Assembly (NCBI GenBank): GCA_037957365.1
Contig: JARHVA010003637.1
Span: 484,501-548,500, forward strand
Direction: 5' to 3'
Source: Torreya grandis
Lineage: Eukaryota > Streptophyta > Pinopsida > Cupressales > Taxaceae
DNA length: 64,000 nt
The notes under the pieces: model-generated
Seen by the model: only the letters and a program-made list of their open reading frames with translations
Told to the model about the DNA's origin: nothing
Databases searched by the model: none
Program-made: the position numbers and the translations under genes
Part shown: one piece after another, positions 11,358-21,434 of the stretch
Numbering within the stretch: position 1 is the stretch's first letter
Layout: each line of letters opens with the position of its first letter

Positions 11358-13058
11358 TCATGTGCCTCCATAAGCTTTGTTTCTATATTCTAGAATTTGG
11401 CTGAGATCATAATCATAAAATTCATCTTTTATATGATAATTTGCATTACTAGTGAATCTTTTATAGGTCAAAGTTAGATATTTCTAGACATTAAATTGTT
11501 CATGAGATTGTGGTGCCCAATTTTGCCATCCTAGAATTGTTATAACTAATAAAGGGGATCTATATCTCATTCCAATCCATATCTTATCTCCATTAGAATT
11601 TAGTACTTCCACAATTTCCTCAAGAACTATTTTATATCTTCTTTTTCTCCATCTTATATTGTTAGGAGATATAACTTCACATCTCTTAAGAAAGACTGGT
11701 AATAAATCCCATCTCTTAATACTTGTTGCAATAATTGAATCAAAAGTCTATCTTATAAAAAGATCGAATGAGATGGTGTAATTATATAAGGCTTCCAAAT
11801 AATGATTTTTGACATCATCATTCTATAAAACATCCTTGAAATTCCATTTTATTAGTCTGGGAATGGAAAATCTTGGTCTTATACATAACCCTATTATTTT
11901 ATCATGTGTTGAATAATATTCAAATTTCCTTTTTTATGCTAACTAATTTTTACAAATAGAATGGAGTGCTCATAATTTAACTTCTCCCACATGAAGATTA
12001 ATTAAGAATTTGTTATGATCATGGTCTTCAATCATTAAGTCATGCAAATAAAATTCACAAAGGAGATCTTAATTATTAGGGTCAGTACTATAAAATATTT
12101 CCAAAAATGTAGAAGGATTCAAAATTTTGTATGGAAGCTGATAAGAGATTCTAAAGAGATGCCAACTATAGAACTTCTCAAAGAGAAATAATCTATATAC
12201 AAGAGAAGGACTTCTATAAGGTAAAATATATTCAACTAATTTGAAATCATTTTGCAAATATTTATCTAGAGTTTGGATTCTGGACTCTAATATTTGTTTC
12301 TCAATTTATAATTTCTCATTGTCAACAAATAAATCCTTATTATTCTATTTGATTATTTGATATTCTTCCTATGCTTGATGCAACTTATCTAATGGATGAA
12401 TAAATGGATGGCTTGTTTGACTCCTTTGATTCACAAATGTTTTAGAGGTGTAAGTGGAGTAACTGACCTTTTGAGGAGGAGCATTAGGAAATTTCAATGA
12501 CTACTATAATATAATGTTCTCTTTCTTAATACTCTCTAAAAATATCCATTATTTTATCTCTTTTTCTTCCTTTTATTCTATGATTTTGTTTAATTTATTA
12601 ACTTCTAAATCATGATCCAAAGATATTACTTATAATTTTTACACTAACATGGAATTAAGTTGATCCTTACTATGAAGTTTGTTGATTAGATCAGCAATGA
12701 CTATTGCTTGTTGTTGGATCAGTGCTTGAGACTTAGAAAGTTCTAGTGGTAGTTGCATCACAGGGTCCTTTGGACTATATGGTTCACCTTTTTCAAATGT
12801 AAATAAAGTTTTTCCTTTGTTTGATGGTAATTCAATTTAAACATTGTGTTCCTCTATAATATTATCCTTTTCAACTTTTATTTCTATTATGGTGATTAGA
12901 GGACTTCCTAAGTCATCAAGTGGCTGAATAACAAGATTGGCAACATGTTTTTCCATAGGAGTTATTTCAAAATTTCCTTATTCTTTAATGTTTTATTGAT
13001 CTGAAGGTTGGGATAGATGTCTAAGACTATCTAAAATATCTACTTCCTCCTGATTCAT
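11358..13058 (-). pseudogene. Additional ORF between integrase and 3' LTR (about 566 codons)
   Basis: I do not recognise this protein. One reading frame runs from an ATG at 13,058 (MNQEEVDILDSLRHL) to TGA at 11,358-11,360 without any indel, broken by 19 premature stops. At roughly 67% AT, a random frame of this length should hold about 40 by my rough estimate. Many of the stops are one transition from CAA, CAG, CGA or TGG. The first half is polar with likely coiled coil (for example DLINKL near 12,685 and LESRIQTLDKYLQNDF near 12,250-12,297). The last 230 or so residues look like a folded domain rich in Trp, Arg and Tyr (YRSPLLVITILGWQNWAP near 11,505-11,560). No zinc knuckle, no clear signal peptide and no clear membrane segment was seen. 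It is sense-oriented with pol, where Tat-type elements are known to carry extra ORFs. It could be an env-like or captured host gene. Confidence 0.62.
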
Positions 13059-13059
13059 C

Positions 13060-13548
13060 TTTATTCAAGATCAATTTTCTTCATCTTCTTTTGATTCTTT
13101 GAGCTACACTTGATGGCTCATTTGCTGCAATAGTTAAATCTTTGGCATTATCATGCCCTATTAGAGTGGAAGCCCTTCTTTTTAATTTCTTTGTTTTTGG
13201 AAAACAAACTAATTATTAAACAAGTTCTTGAGGTTCTTATGGGGCCTATAAAATAATGGAGGTTTGAGTAGCTTGAGATCTGGTAATCCTTCTTGAAGAA
13301 GGAGTTTATTTTGAATCAATAGGCTATTTTTGCTTATGCTTTATTTTCTTAGTGGATGGAGTAGCTATATTAGATGGTCTTTTGTGACTGAGTTGAACAT
13401 GAAGTCCCAAATTCTTCTTGTATAGGTAGGGATATAATTTATCAAATAGATCTATTTTCTTAGGCTTTCCAAACTTCCTTCCCTTGTTGAAAGAAATGAT
13501 GTTGAATAATAAGGTAAATAAGGCCATGATACCTAAGAGAAACATCAA
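13060..13548 (-). pseudogene. Frame upstream of the additional ORF, basic with hydrophobic start
   Basis: A minus-strand frame opens at 13,548 with a hydrophobic start (MMFLLGIMALFTLLFNIISF), turns strongly basic, and contains SSRRITRSQA (near 13,265-13,300) and KTKKLKRRASTLIGHDNAKD (near 13,140-13,205). It has several stops and runs to just past the start of the additional ORF in a different frame. It may be the polyprotein C-terminus after integrase or the first part of the extra gene separated by a frameshift. I cannot tell which. Confidence 0.35.
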
Positions 13549-13649
13549 GAGTGGTTGTCATAACATGAAGGCCACCATATAGGCAATATGGGAGGTTAAT
13601 TTTACATTATGGGATTTTTATCTCTCATGTTTCATATGTATTGATATTT

Positions 13650-14390
13650 TCATAGCTTATCCACCCAAAAGGCTACATAATGCCCTTCATAGGTTATGTA
13701 TTTGATGACCCAAAATACTATAGACTGCCACAACTCTAGAAGTGAATCTCTATGGATGCCTTTAGCCTTTCTTTTTAAATTAAACAAACATGCAATTGTA
13801 GTTAATATATTTCCATTAAATTGAGCAATAAGATCATTGAATGGAACTACTTTCTTTGTTACTTTCATTCCTATGTTTGGGATATCTATGATTTCATTGA
13901 TAACTTGACTAGAAACTAGAATGAATATGCCTTAAATAATCTTGAAGTACATGAAATTTGCCATAGCTTCTTCTTGGGCATGAGTTAGAACTTATACTTC
14001 TACCCATTTGGTGACATAGTCTGTGTAGACTAACATATATTCTTTTCCTATGGAAGGAGGATCTATAGGTCCAACAAAATCAATTCCCTATTTCTCAAAT
14101 GGTTCTAGAACTAGTTGAGGATGGAGAGGCATCTCAGATGAAAGAGTGGGTTGCCTAGTTCTCTGACATGCATCACAATGTCTAATATATTTCTTCACTT
14201 GTCTATGAAGATGAGGCCAATAATAACCTACTCCAAGGATTTTATGTATTGTTTTATGGGTTGAGTAATGTCCTCATCCCAGTTCATCATGATAAGATCT
14301 CATGATATCATATTCTTCATTATTTGTCACACACCTATGAAACACATGATCAGGTCCAAGTTTAAATAATATTCCATTAATCCATTTAAA
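13650..14390 (-). pseudogene. Integrase remnant (gypsy 2)
   Basis: The N-terminal zinc-binding H-H-C-C set is readable on the minus strand: HYSTHKTIHK with YYWPHLHRQVKKYIRHCDAC (forward about 14,165-14,275), preceded by a HDELG block (near 14,285). The catalytic core starts with IDFVGPIDPPSIGKEYMLVY (near 14,030-14,090) and TDYVTKWVEV, giving the first Asp of the D,D-35-E triad. Later residues are blurred by stops, and a block near 13,660-13,760 resembles the WAYRTTYK region. Integrase would insert the cDNA into host DNA. The GKEYMLVYTDYVTKWVEV wording matches plant non-chromovirus gypsy integrases. Confidence 0.88.
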
Positions 14391-14479
14391 ATAATAAATT
14401 TCTTTAATTAACTATTTTATTTCTTTGTGTGAAAAATGTGGAAGAAACTTCCCCGTAGCAAGATAATTGGAAATATTAG

Positions 14480-15170
14480 CAAACCATTGAGAATCTATTG
14501 AGATGGAAAATAATTATTCATCTAGAAAATCATCCTCCACTAGTTCTTATTCACCTAAAATATTAACTCTAGACAAGAAATTAGATACCATGTTAAACTT
14601 CCCTAGTTTATCTATAATAGTAATATCAAATTCCTATAGGAGTAACAACCATATGATAATCCTACCTCCCACTATTGGTTTATTGGTAAGATACCTAATG
14701 ACTAAATGATCTATGTAGATAAACGCTTTGTAGCCTATTATGTAATGTCTAAATTTATTTATTGCATAGACTATAGGAATTCTTTTTTAGTTGTAGTGTA
14801 ATTTGTTTTAGTAGGAGTCATGTCTTTTCTAATGTAATAAATGGCATATATATGATCATTTTCATCTTTCTATCCTAGGATTGTACCCATTACTATGTTG
14901 GAAGCATATATGTATATGTGAAAAGGTTGTGTCCAATATTGATCTCTCAATAATAGAGCAATACTAAGTTTTTCCTTGATGGTTTCAAAGGCCTGTTGAC
15001 AATCATCATTCCATATAAACTCATTGTCCTTTGTAAGAAGTGAAAACATTAGAGAAACTATTTTACTAAAGTTATGTATGAAGCATCTATAATAACCATC
15101 ATGGCCCAATAAACTCTTTACTTTTGTTTGTATAAATGAAAAAAAAGTTAGAAATGATCTCAATTTTCTT
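14480..15170 (-). pseudogene. RNase H remnant (gypsy 2)
   Basis: The minus-strand frame shows GHDGYYRCFIHNFSKI (near 15,055-15,110), the GLxGYYRRFIxxFS motif that follows reverse transcriptase. Next come FIWNDDCQQAFETIKEKL (near 14,970-15,030) and the RNase H opening HIYIYASNIVMGTILG (near 14,870-14,920), where the first catalytic Asp position reads Tyr-Ala-Ser. The rest is decayed. RNase H would remove RNA from the RNA-DNA hybrid. Confidence 0.85.
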
Positions 15171-15800
15171 TGGGTCTACCTGAATACCTTTTGCTAAAAT
15201 GTTATGTCCTAGCACTATATCATGATCCATCATTAACAAGCATTTTGCATGGCTTAATGATAATTGATGTTCTTCACATCTTGTCAAAACTCTTTCTAAA
15301 TTGGTAAGGTATTCTTGATAGGTTTCTCCATGGACAATGAAATCATCCATGTAAACTTCTACACAATCATTTGTGAGGTTAGAGAATATTTCCAAAACTG
15401 CTCTTTAAAAGGTTACTGGAGCATTACAAAGGCCAAATGGAAGAAATCGGTAGGCAAAGGTTCCCCAAGGGTAGGTGAATGTGGATTTTTACTAATCCTC
15501 AGCTAAAACTATGATTTAGTTATATCCACTAAATCCATCTATAAAATAAAAAATATTTCTTTCTTGCTAAGTTATCAAGAACTTGATCAATGAAAGGCAA
15601 GGGAACATAGTCTCTAAAGGTTGACTTATTTAGTTCCCTAGAGTCCACACATACTCTCCACTTCCCATTATTTTTTTTAACAATCACTAATGGTGAAACC
15701 CACTATCTATCTGAGATGGGGTAAGTGAATCCCACATCTAATCATTTCTAAACTTTCTATTTTCACTATATCTTTTAATGCTAGATTTATTCTCCTTTGT
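15150..15800 (-). pseudogene. Reverse transcriptase remnant (gypsy 2)
   Basis: Clear minus-strand motifs in order: YPISDR-x-WVSPLVIV with GKWRVCVDSRELNKST (near 15,600-15,720), DYVPLPFIDQVLDNLA, and the active-site box YMDDFIVHGE (YMDD at 15,342-15,356) followed by YLTNLERVLTRCEEHQLSLS and IVLGHNILAKGIQVDPKKI (near 15,165-15,240). This is the Ty3/gypsy enzyme pattern. Both Asp residues of the YMDD box survive, though stops and a frameshift near 15,400-15,550 inactivate it. Confidence 0.92.
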
Positions 15801-16435
15801 GGTTGGCTCACTAGATTGATATATTTTGTGTAAATGTAATTTTTACATACACTGGGGTGAATTTATTTCATATCAATATAATCATAATAAAAATCCTTAG
15901 TATGTCATTCTAGGACTTTAAAAATTTATACTTCCTCATCATTGGTTAACCAACTATTGATATTCAAAGTTCTTCCAGGTAGTATAATAAGATGTTTTGT
16001 GTCTGGGTGATTGGATTATACATGCTTAAATTCAATTATTAGTGAATTTTTAAGACATGGATGAGGGTGTATCATATGAAATTTTAATATATTTTTGACA
16101 AATCCTTCTCCAAGAAGAAGAGGTCTTGCTAATGGGCAATGAAATACATTCAAAAATTGTGTTTGTTGTTCTTTTGCCTAGTTCCATACACTTTATTGAA
16201 TCACCCTATGATCATATGATGAAGAGGTAATAGAATTATTGAGGAAATATATCTTATAGAGACTATAAATTCTATTTTATTAGAGTTAGTAGTTTTTTCA
16301 AAGTCTATAGATTCTACTAAATGCTCATATTCCTCACACTCTAGAATAATGTCTTCACCCAATTCTTCTAGATGTTTTTTAACTGTGATCATGGCCAATG
16401 ATGAAATATCATTTTTTTGGGTCTAATTTATCTAT

Positions 16436-16870
16436 CTAAAGATTTTTTATGTTGTTTATTGATGGTTTTGTAGGACAATACAAGGAAATGCATTTGGATT
16501 TTAAACCATTGGAAATGGTCATATCTCCTGACCTGCAATCAATAAGTGCTACAAAAGTATCTAACCATGGTCTTCCTAGGATTAGAGGATATCCTAAATT
16601 ATTTTTTTGAGGTTTTAGTGCCATAAAATTAATTTAATATTCTAAGGACTCAATAATTACTACAATATGTTTTATGGTTCCTTATGGTTTGGTTACAAAT
16701 TGGTCTTCTATTTAGAGAATAGTAGATGTAGGCTACATTTATATGAGGGATAGTGTTTGAAGAGTGTTAGTATTCATGACATTAATTTATACCCCTAATT
16801 ATACTATAATTTTACTAATTTTCTCTCCTCCTATTGTAATTGGGATGACTGGACTACCTGGGTCTACATA
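16436..16870 (-). pseudogene. Aspartic protease remnant (gypsy 2)
   Basis: The minus-strand frame reads VDPGSPVIPITIGG (near 16,820-16,865), then LG-V-x-INVM (about 16,775-16,800), where the catalytic Asp of the D-L-G-A-S-I-N box is replaced by a stop. Further on are YPLILGRPWLDT (near 16,555-16,595) and IDCRSGDMTISNG (near 16,505-16,540), the flap and hydrophobic-G-R features of plant gypsy proteases. Continuity over about 145 codons is good apart from stops. Confidence 0.85.
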
Positions 16871-17849
16871 TTTAGCTATTAACAATTTCCCTGCTAACAA
16901 ATCATTAACTTTACAATCAACATGTATGGTTCTTGGGTACTATTTTTTCCTTTTAGGTGTTTTGACACACAAATTATTGATAATTATATTTATTTTAGGA
17001 ATGTCCCTAATATCTTGTAATAGTGATATCTCAATGTTAATTTTTTGTAATTCATGAATCAAGTCTGATTCATGTTTGATTTCAATCTCTTTCAATATTT
17101 TAAAAAAATGGGTTATTGGTGTATTGATATTTTATTTGGATTTTTTAGGACCTTAATTATTTTTGTCTTCCTTATTATTTGGTTCAGGCAATTGTGTTTT
17201 GTCTTTTTCATTAAGTATCTCCAAAATGAGAATTGGAGGCTCTCTTATAGTTTTCTTTGATCTTAGTTGTATATCAAAACAATAAATAACTCCTATGTTT
17301 ATAGTTTCTCCTTGGTCATTGACATAAATGGGTGTTCTTGGTTTATTATTTGGATTTTCTATTGGTTGTGTAGGAATTAAATTTTGATTAACTTATTATG
17401 CCTATTGAATGATAGGGGGTGGAATTATGGTTTAATACTAGGGTTGCCTTCTTGGTTGATTATATTGTTGATGAGGGGTCCATTGTGGATTCCATTATGG
17501 ATGAGGTTGTTGATGTGGTACCCATGGTTTTTATGGCAATATATATGATTGAGGGGATACCTAATCTTATCTAGGCCATGACATCTGGGCTAGTGGCATT
17601 TGATTTTGACCCCACATTAGTGGAGGTGTTGGAACATTCAATGGGGATATCCATGGATTAGATAAATTTCTTACACTAAACTGTCTTTGAATCTAATTTT
17701 ATGGAATAAAAATTTACCTTTAGACATAATTTACTTCTTCAATAGATTGATCATTTGCTTTTATCTAATTTTTTAGAGTAGGTAGAAGAGTAAAATGGTT
17801 TATGTAATGGTATTTTCCATAAAAAATTCCATAAGAAGAAATGTGTGTT

Positions 17850-18600
17850 TTGTCTAAAGGACAATCCTTGAGAGCATGTTTCAATCTACACTTAGGATAG
17901 TAAATGGCTAATGGTTATATTAAATTGGATTTAGCTTGAAGACCATCTTATTTACTATTTAGTGTGACCAAAATATCAATTTTTAGATTAGTTAATTCTT
18001 CCATTAACTTTCCCAAGTCATTATATTTTCCCAACCTTCCTTTTCTCATTAATGGTTTTGTCTAAGAATAATTAGTACAGAGTTTTGAAATCTGATGAAA
18101 GGCTAGTTTATTTATATCTCCCCCACCCATTAAGTTTAATGTGTTTTTAATGTCTTCATCTAATCCTTTGAGGAAAATAATTTTTAGGACTTTCTTAGTA
18201 AGTGGATAACTACTTCATCTATGTGTGAATGAAAATCTATCCAAATAATCCTCTAAGGCTTCATCTTCATTTTGTTTAATTTTAAAGAATTCTCCTTTTT
18301 TCTCTCACCTTATAATAATCTTGATATTTGTTCAAAAATAATATTTTTGTATCTACCCATGTATGGATGAAGTTACCTAATATACCCATGAACCATATCA
18401 TGGTTGCATCCTTGAGTGTTGATGGAAACAATTTTAGTTTCTAATTATCTTATGTGTAGTCATAAGTTTGATAGAGAACTTTAAATTCAAACAAAAACTG
18501 ATTAGGATCTTCAGTGGATCTTCCCCCAAAATTTGGGAAAATTTGTAAGAGAAATGTTTTTCATGGTGGTTTGATCATTAGGATCTATAATAATTGGAAA
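17850..18600 (-). pseudogene. Gag capsid and zinc-knuckle remnant (gypsy 2)
   Basis: On the minus strand: TEDPNQFLFEFKVLYQTYDY (near 18,460-18,525), KLKLFPSTLKDATMIWFMGI (near 18,370-18,440), FFKIKQNEDEALEDYLDRF (near 18,235-18,295) and IIFLKGLDEDIKNTLNLMGG (near 18,125-18,185) reproduce the Pfam retrotransposon-gag pattern. A knuckle follows at about 17,865-17,900: YYPKCRLKHALKDCPLD, expected C-x2-C-x3-H-x4-C with the first Cys changed to Tyr. The spacing x3 before His is one shorter than the usual x4. Gag forms the particle and binds element RNA. Confidence 0.88.
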
Positions 18601-19139
18601 GCAAAAAGTCCTTGATTTTACAACCCATCATTCTTTTTGGTCACCCATATCTTATTCTTATGATGTGTCTTAAATACTAGGATTAGTTATCCAATGAATA
18701 TTGGTATGGCTTCTTGAGGGTTTTTCAAATTATTCAAAAATCTTTTTAGTTATGGCCCATTCAAATAGTTCTAAATATTTTGCATCTTCAAGAGATTATC
18801 TCCCTATGAGTGGATAATCTATATGTACTCTTCCTATAGGAATTACTTATGGCAAGGTTCTAGTCCCAAATAGGATTTTAGGAGAATCTTGAAGATGTAA
18901 TTTAATCGCTTATTCTAAATTCTTAGATAAATATGGTGATGGAATTTATTCTCTGAATTCTGGGGTAGGACTTTCAACTAGAGATGTTTAAGGACTTTAT
19001 GTTGTTAGTTTTGGATGAAATTTTGAAACAAATCATCCTTTTGAATCTCTTCATCAAAACATAAATTGATTGATCTTTTATGATTTTTATGTTTTTTTTA
19101 TATATAGATCAATAAGTCTTACCTTACTAATACCTTAAG

Positions 19140-19157
19140 TCCCCAGAAATGATGCTA
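19140..19157 (-). other. Decayed tRNA-Asp primer-binding site (gypsy 2)
   Basis: The minus strand reads TAGCATCATTTCTGGGGA, four bases from the 5' LTR. The canonical Tat/Athila site is TGGCGCCGTTGCCGGGGA, complementary to tRNA-Asp. Twelve of 18 positions agree. Five of the six differences are G-to-A or C-to-T, the sixth is G-to-T, and none of the three CpGs survives. This matches decay of a methylated element. Confidence 0.72.
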
Positions 19158-19161
19158 AAAA

Positions 19162-20575
19162 TGATGTCATTTAACTCTTAATTTAATCAATCTTTTAGAT
19201 TGATGTCTATCAAACTAGGATCAGTGTTTAAAGCTATTTACAATAAGGTTTAAGGTGGTATATCTATTAGTTGGTCTTGGGGGGATTTTAATGATTCTAA
19301 TCTAACTTTTACGAATGAAATAATTCCTCTAAACTAATTACTTCACACACTTACTGAAATAAGAGACTACAAAATAATTCAATCCTTTTCTTGAAATTAA
19401 AACACACTTTCACACATACTTGAAATTGTAAATTCTAATTCACACTTGTTGAAACTGTAAATGTAAATCTAAGTCACACTTGCTGAAAAATGTAGATTTA
19501 ATACGCTTGCTAGAAAAAATGAAATACTATTGAAATGTAAACTTGGAATTTACTATTTTATGAATGACTACGATATGCAATGATTGAAGATAATTTTATT
19601 ATCTAATAATGGAAAATTTATTTAACATAAATATAAATACCATAAAAAAATTCTTGGTTCCAAGGAGAGTGGTCCCTTGCTCTTCTTAGAGTTAGGAATG
19701 AAGTTTACTTAGTACCAAAAAATAGAATAATTCTACATTAACTCATGAAAGCCAGAAAGTTTATAATAGTCTTAGAGTTTAAAATATATCTATCTTCATT
19801 ATTTTACTCCAGATGAAAACATAAATATTTATACTCATTACCTTGACTAAAGACAATATAATAAAAAATAGAATTATTAATCAACTTGTTGCTCCCCAAA
19901 GATAAAAGATTCAGATTGATTATAATCCTATAGAATCAAACTATTATCACAAAAAAATTATACTATCCCTATAATAGTTTTAATGTCTAAATATATACAA
20001 AAAATATATCAATATTGAATCCTTTAAAATAGGAGGTAAATATTTCATTGATGTGATTCCAAATGGAATGATTATCCTTCACTACTAATCCTCCTACTAA
20101 ATCTCTAGCATCTTAGGCTTTAGACTTGTATATTTCATAGGAATGGACCTATAGAGTCTATAGATATGGATCTATAGAGTTCATAAGAATGGACCTATAG
20201 AGTTCATAGATATTATTTCTTTAGTATTACCCAAGGTTGGAAGTCAACAAGGTCTGTAGCTAAAGACTGGTTGAGTCTGTAGATATCAGTTGAGTAAGTT
20301 TGTACCTTAGGAAAATTGGAATCAAAACTAAATCTTCTTTATCATTCTACATTTTCCATATTTTTTGTACATTCTTCAAAATAAAAACAGTAAAAAATGT
20401 TATTTTTAGGCATAAATGACAAGGTAGTAATTCAATTTTTAGTTTGACATAAATGAGAAAGTATTTATTTTCCATGCTATAATCAACTAAAAGTTTATGA
20501 TTTACATAAGATTATATCCTAGGAAAGATAAAATAAAGGAAATACTATGTAAATAATGAGCCATATTTTGATCTC
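19162..20575 (-). repeat. Gypsy 2 5' LTR
   Basis: Partner of 9,947-11,311. It starts TGAGATCAAAATATGG on the coding strand. It is about 50 bp longer than the 3' copy, including a duplicated scrap around 19,441-19,480 (AATTCACAC / CTAAGTCACAC next to CTTGTTGAAA and CTTGCTGAAA). The CTATAG-type repeats are at 20,110-20,300. Confidence 0.85.
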
Positions 20576-21374
20576 ATTAAGTATCTTAAAATAAATTAGC
20601 ACCTACAAGGCTCTTCAATCAAATTGGTCACCTAAAACTATACTAATGTATACTTAAGAAGGATGGTGGTAGTGTTTAGTTGTAGGTCATTGGAGGTTCT
20701 AAAATATCAAGTAAGACACTATATATAAAACCAATATCGGACTAGTTTTACATTGATATCAAACATCCTAAAGATGCAAAGATATTCTCCACTTACAAAA
20801 AGAAAGAGAATCACCACCTACAATGACCCTCATTTGTCGTAGATAGTGGCATGGGGTTAAGGTTGGTTCTAAGGTAGAATAAGAGTATGAGTTAAAGGTT
20901 TATAAGTTGGTAGAAGTCAATTGAAGTTAAGTGAATACTTTTGGGGAAAATCAAATGTTTAAAGGCACCTTGAATAGATACATCAAAACCTCCTACATGA
21001 TTTTCCTAGTCTGTACAAGGGTCTCCTACCTCTTTGTGGCTAGGTCGTGACACACAAGTCAAGTTGGATCCTAAGAAAAAAATAATGATAGAGGAGTTAT
21101 AAGATGATGATTTGAGATTCAAGATGGGACACATCCCACTCACACTATACCTCTACATATTATATTATATATATATAATATTGGTTTAATTTCATCTACA
21201 GTCATCTTGGTAATGTGGAATGAGAAGCTGTGTAATATAGTGGTGGGAGTTAAGGGCTCTAAAGGAATCTATTTTTTCCTAAGGGCACTTATCTATATCT
21301 TATTAGAAAGTTTGTATCATGTAACTATATCTTAAAGTGGGACGTGATTGCATAAATTAGGGTGGGTAGATAGA

Positions 21375-21434
<60 letters not shown>

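Larger units (their letters stand above)
9947..20575 (-). mobile_element. Ty3/gypsy (Tat/Athila-like) element with additional ORF
   Basis: A 10.6-kb element with LTRs at 9,947-11,311 and 19,162-20,575, a decayed tRNA-Asp primer site at 19,140-19,157 and a purine tract at 11,312-11,325. On the minus strand the order is gag, protease, reverse transcriptase, RNase H, integrase, then a further long frame before the 3' LTR. Pol order (integrase last) and primer type are those of the plant Tat/Athila branch of Ty3/gypsy. A convincing 5-bp target duplication was not found: the flanks read ATTTA and TTAAG, so one or both LTR ends may be a few bases off or the flanks mutated. Numerous stops show that the copy is dead. 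Confidence 0.9.

Noticed and set aside
6716..20575. One large element joining the copia LTR with the gypsy body
   Set aside because: Primer sites, LTR sequences and target duplication show two separate insertions.
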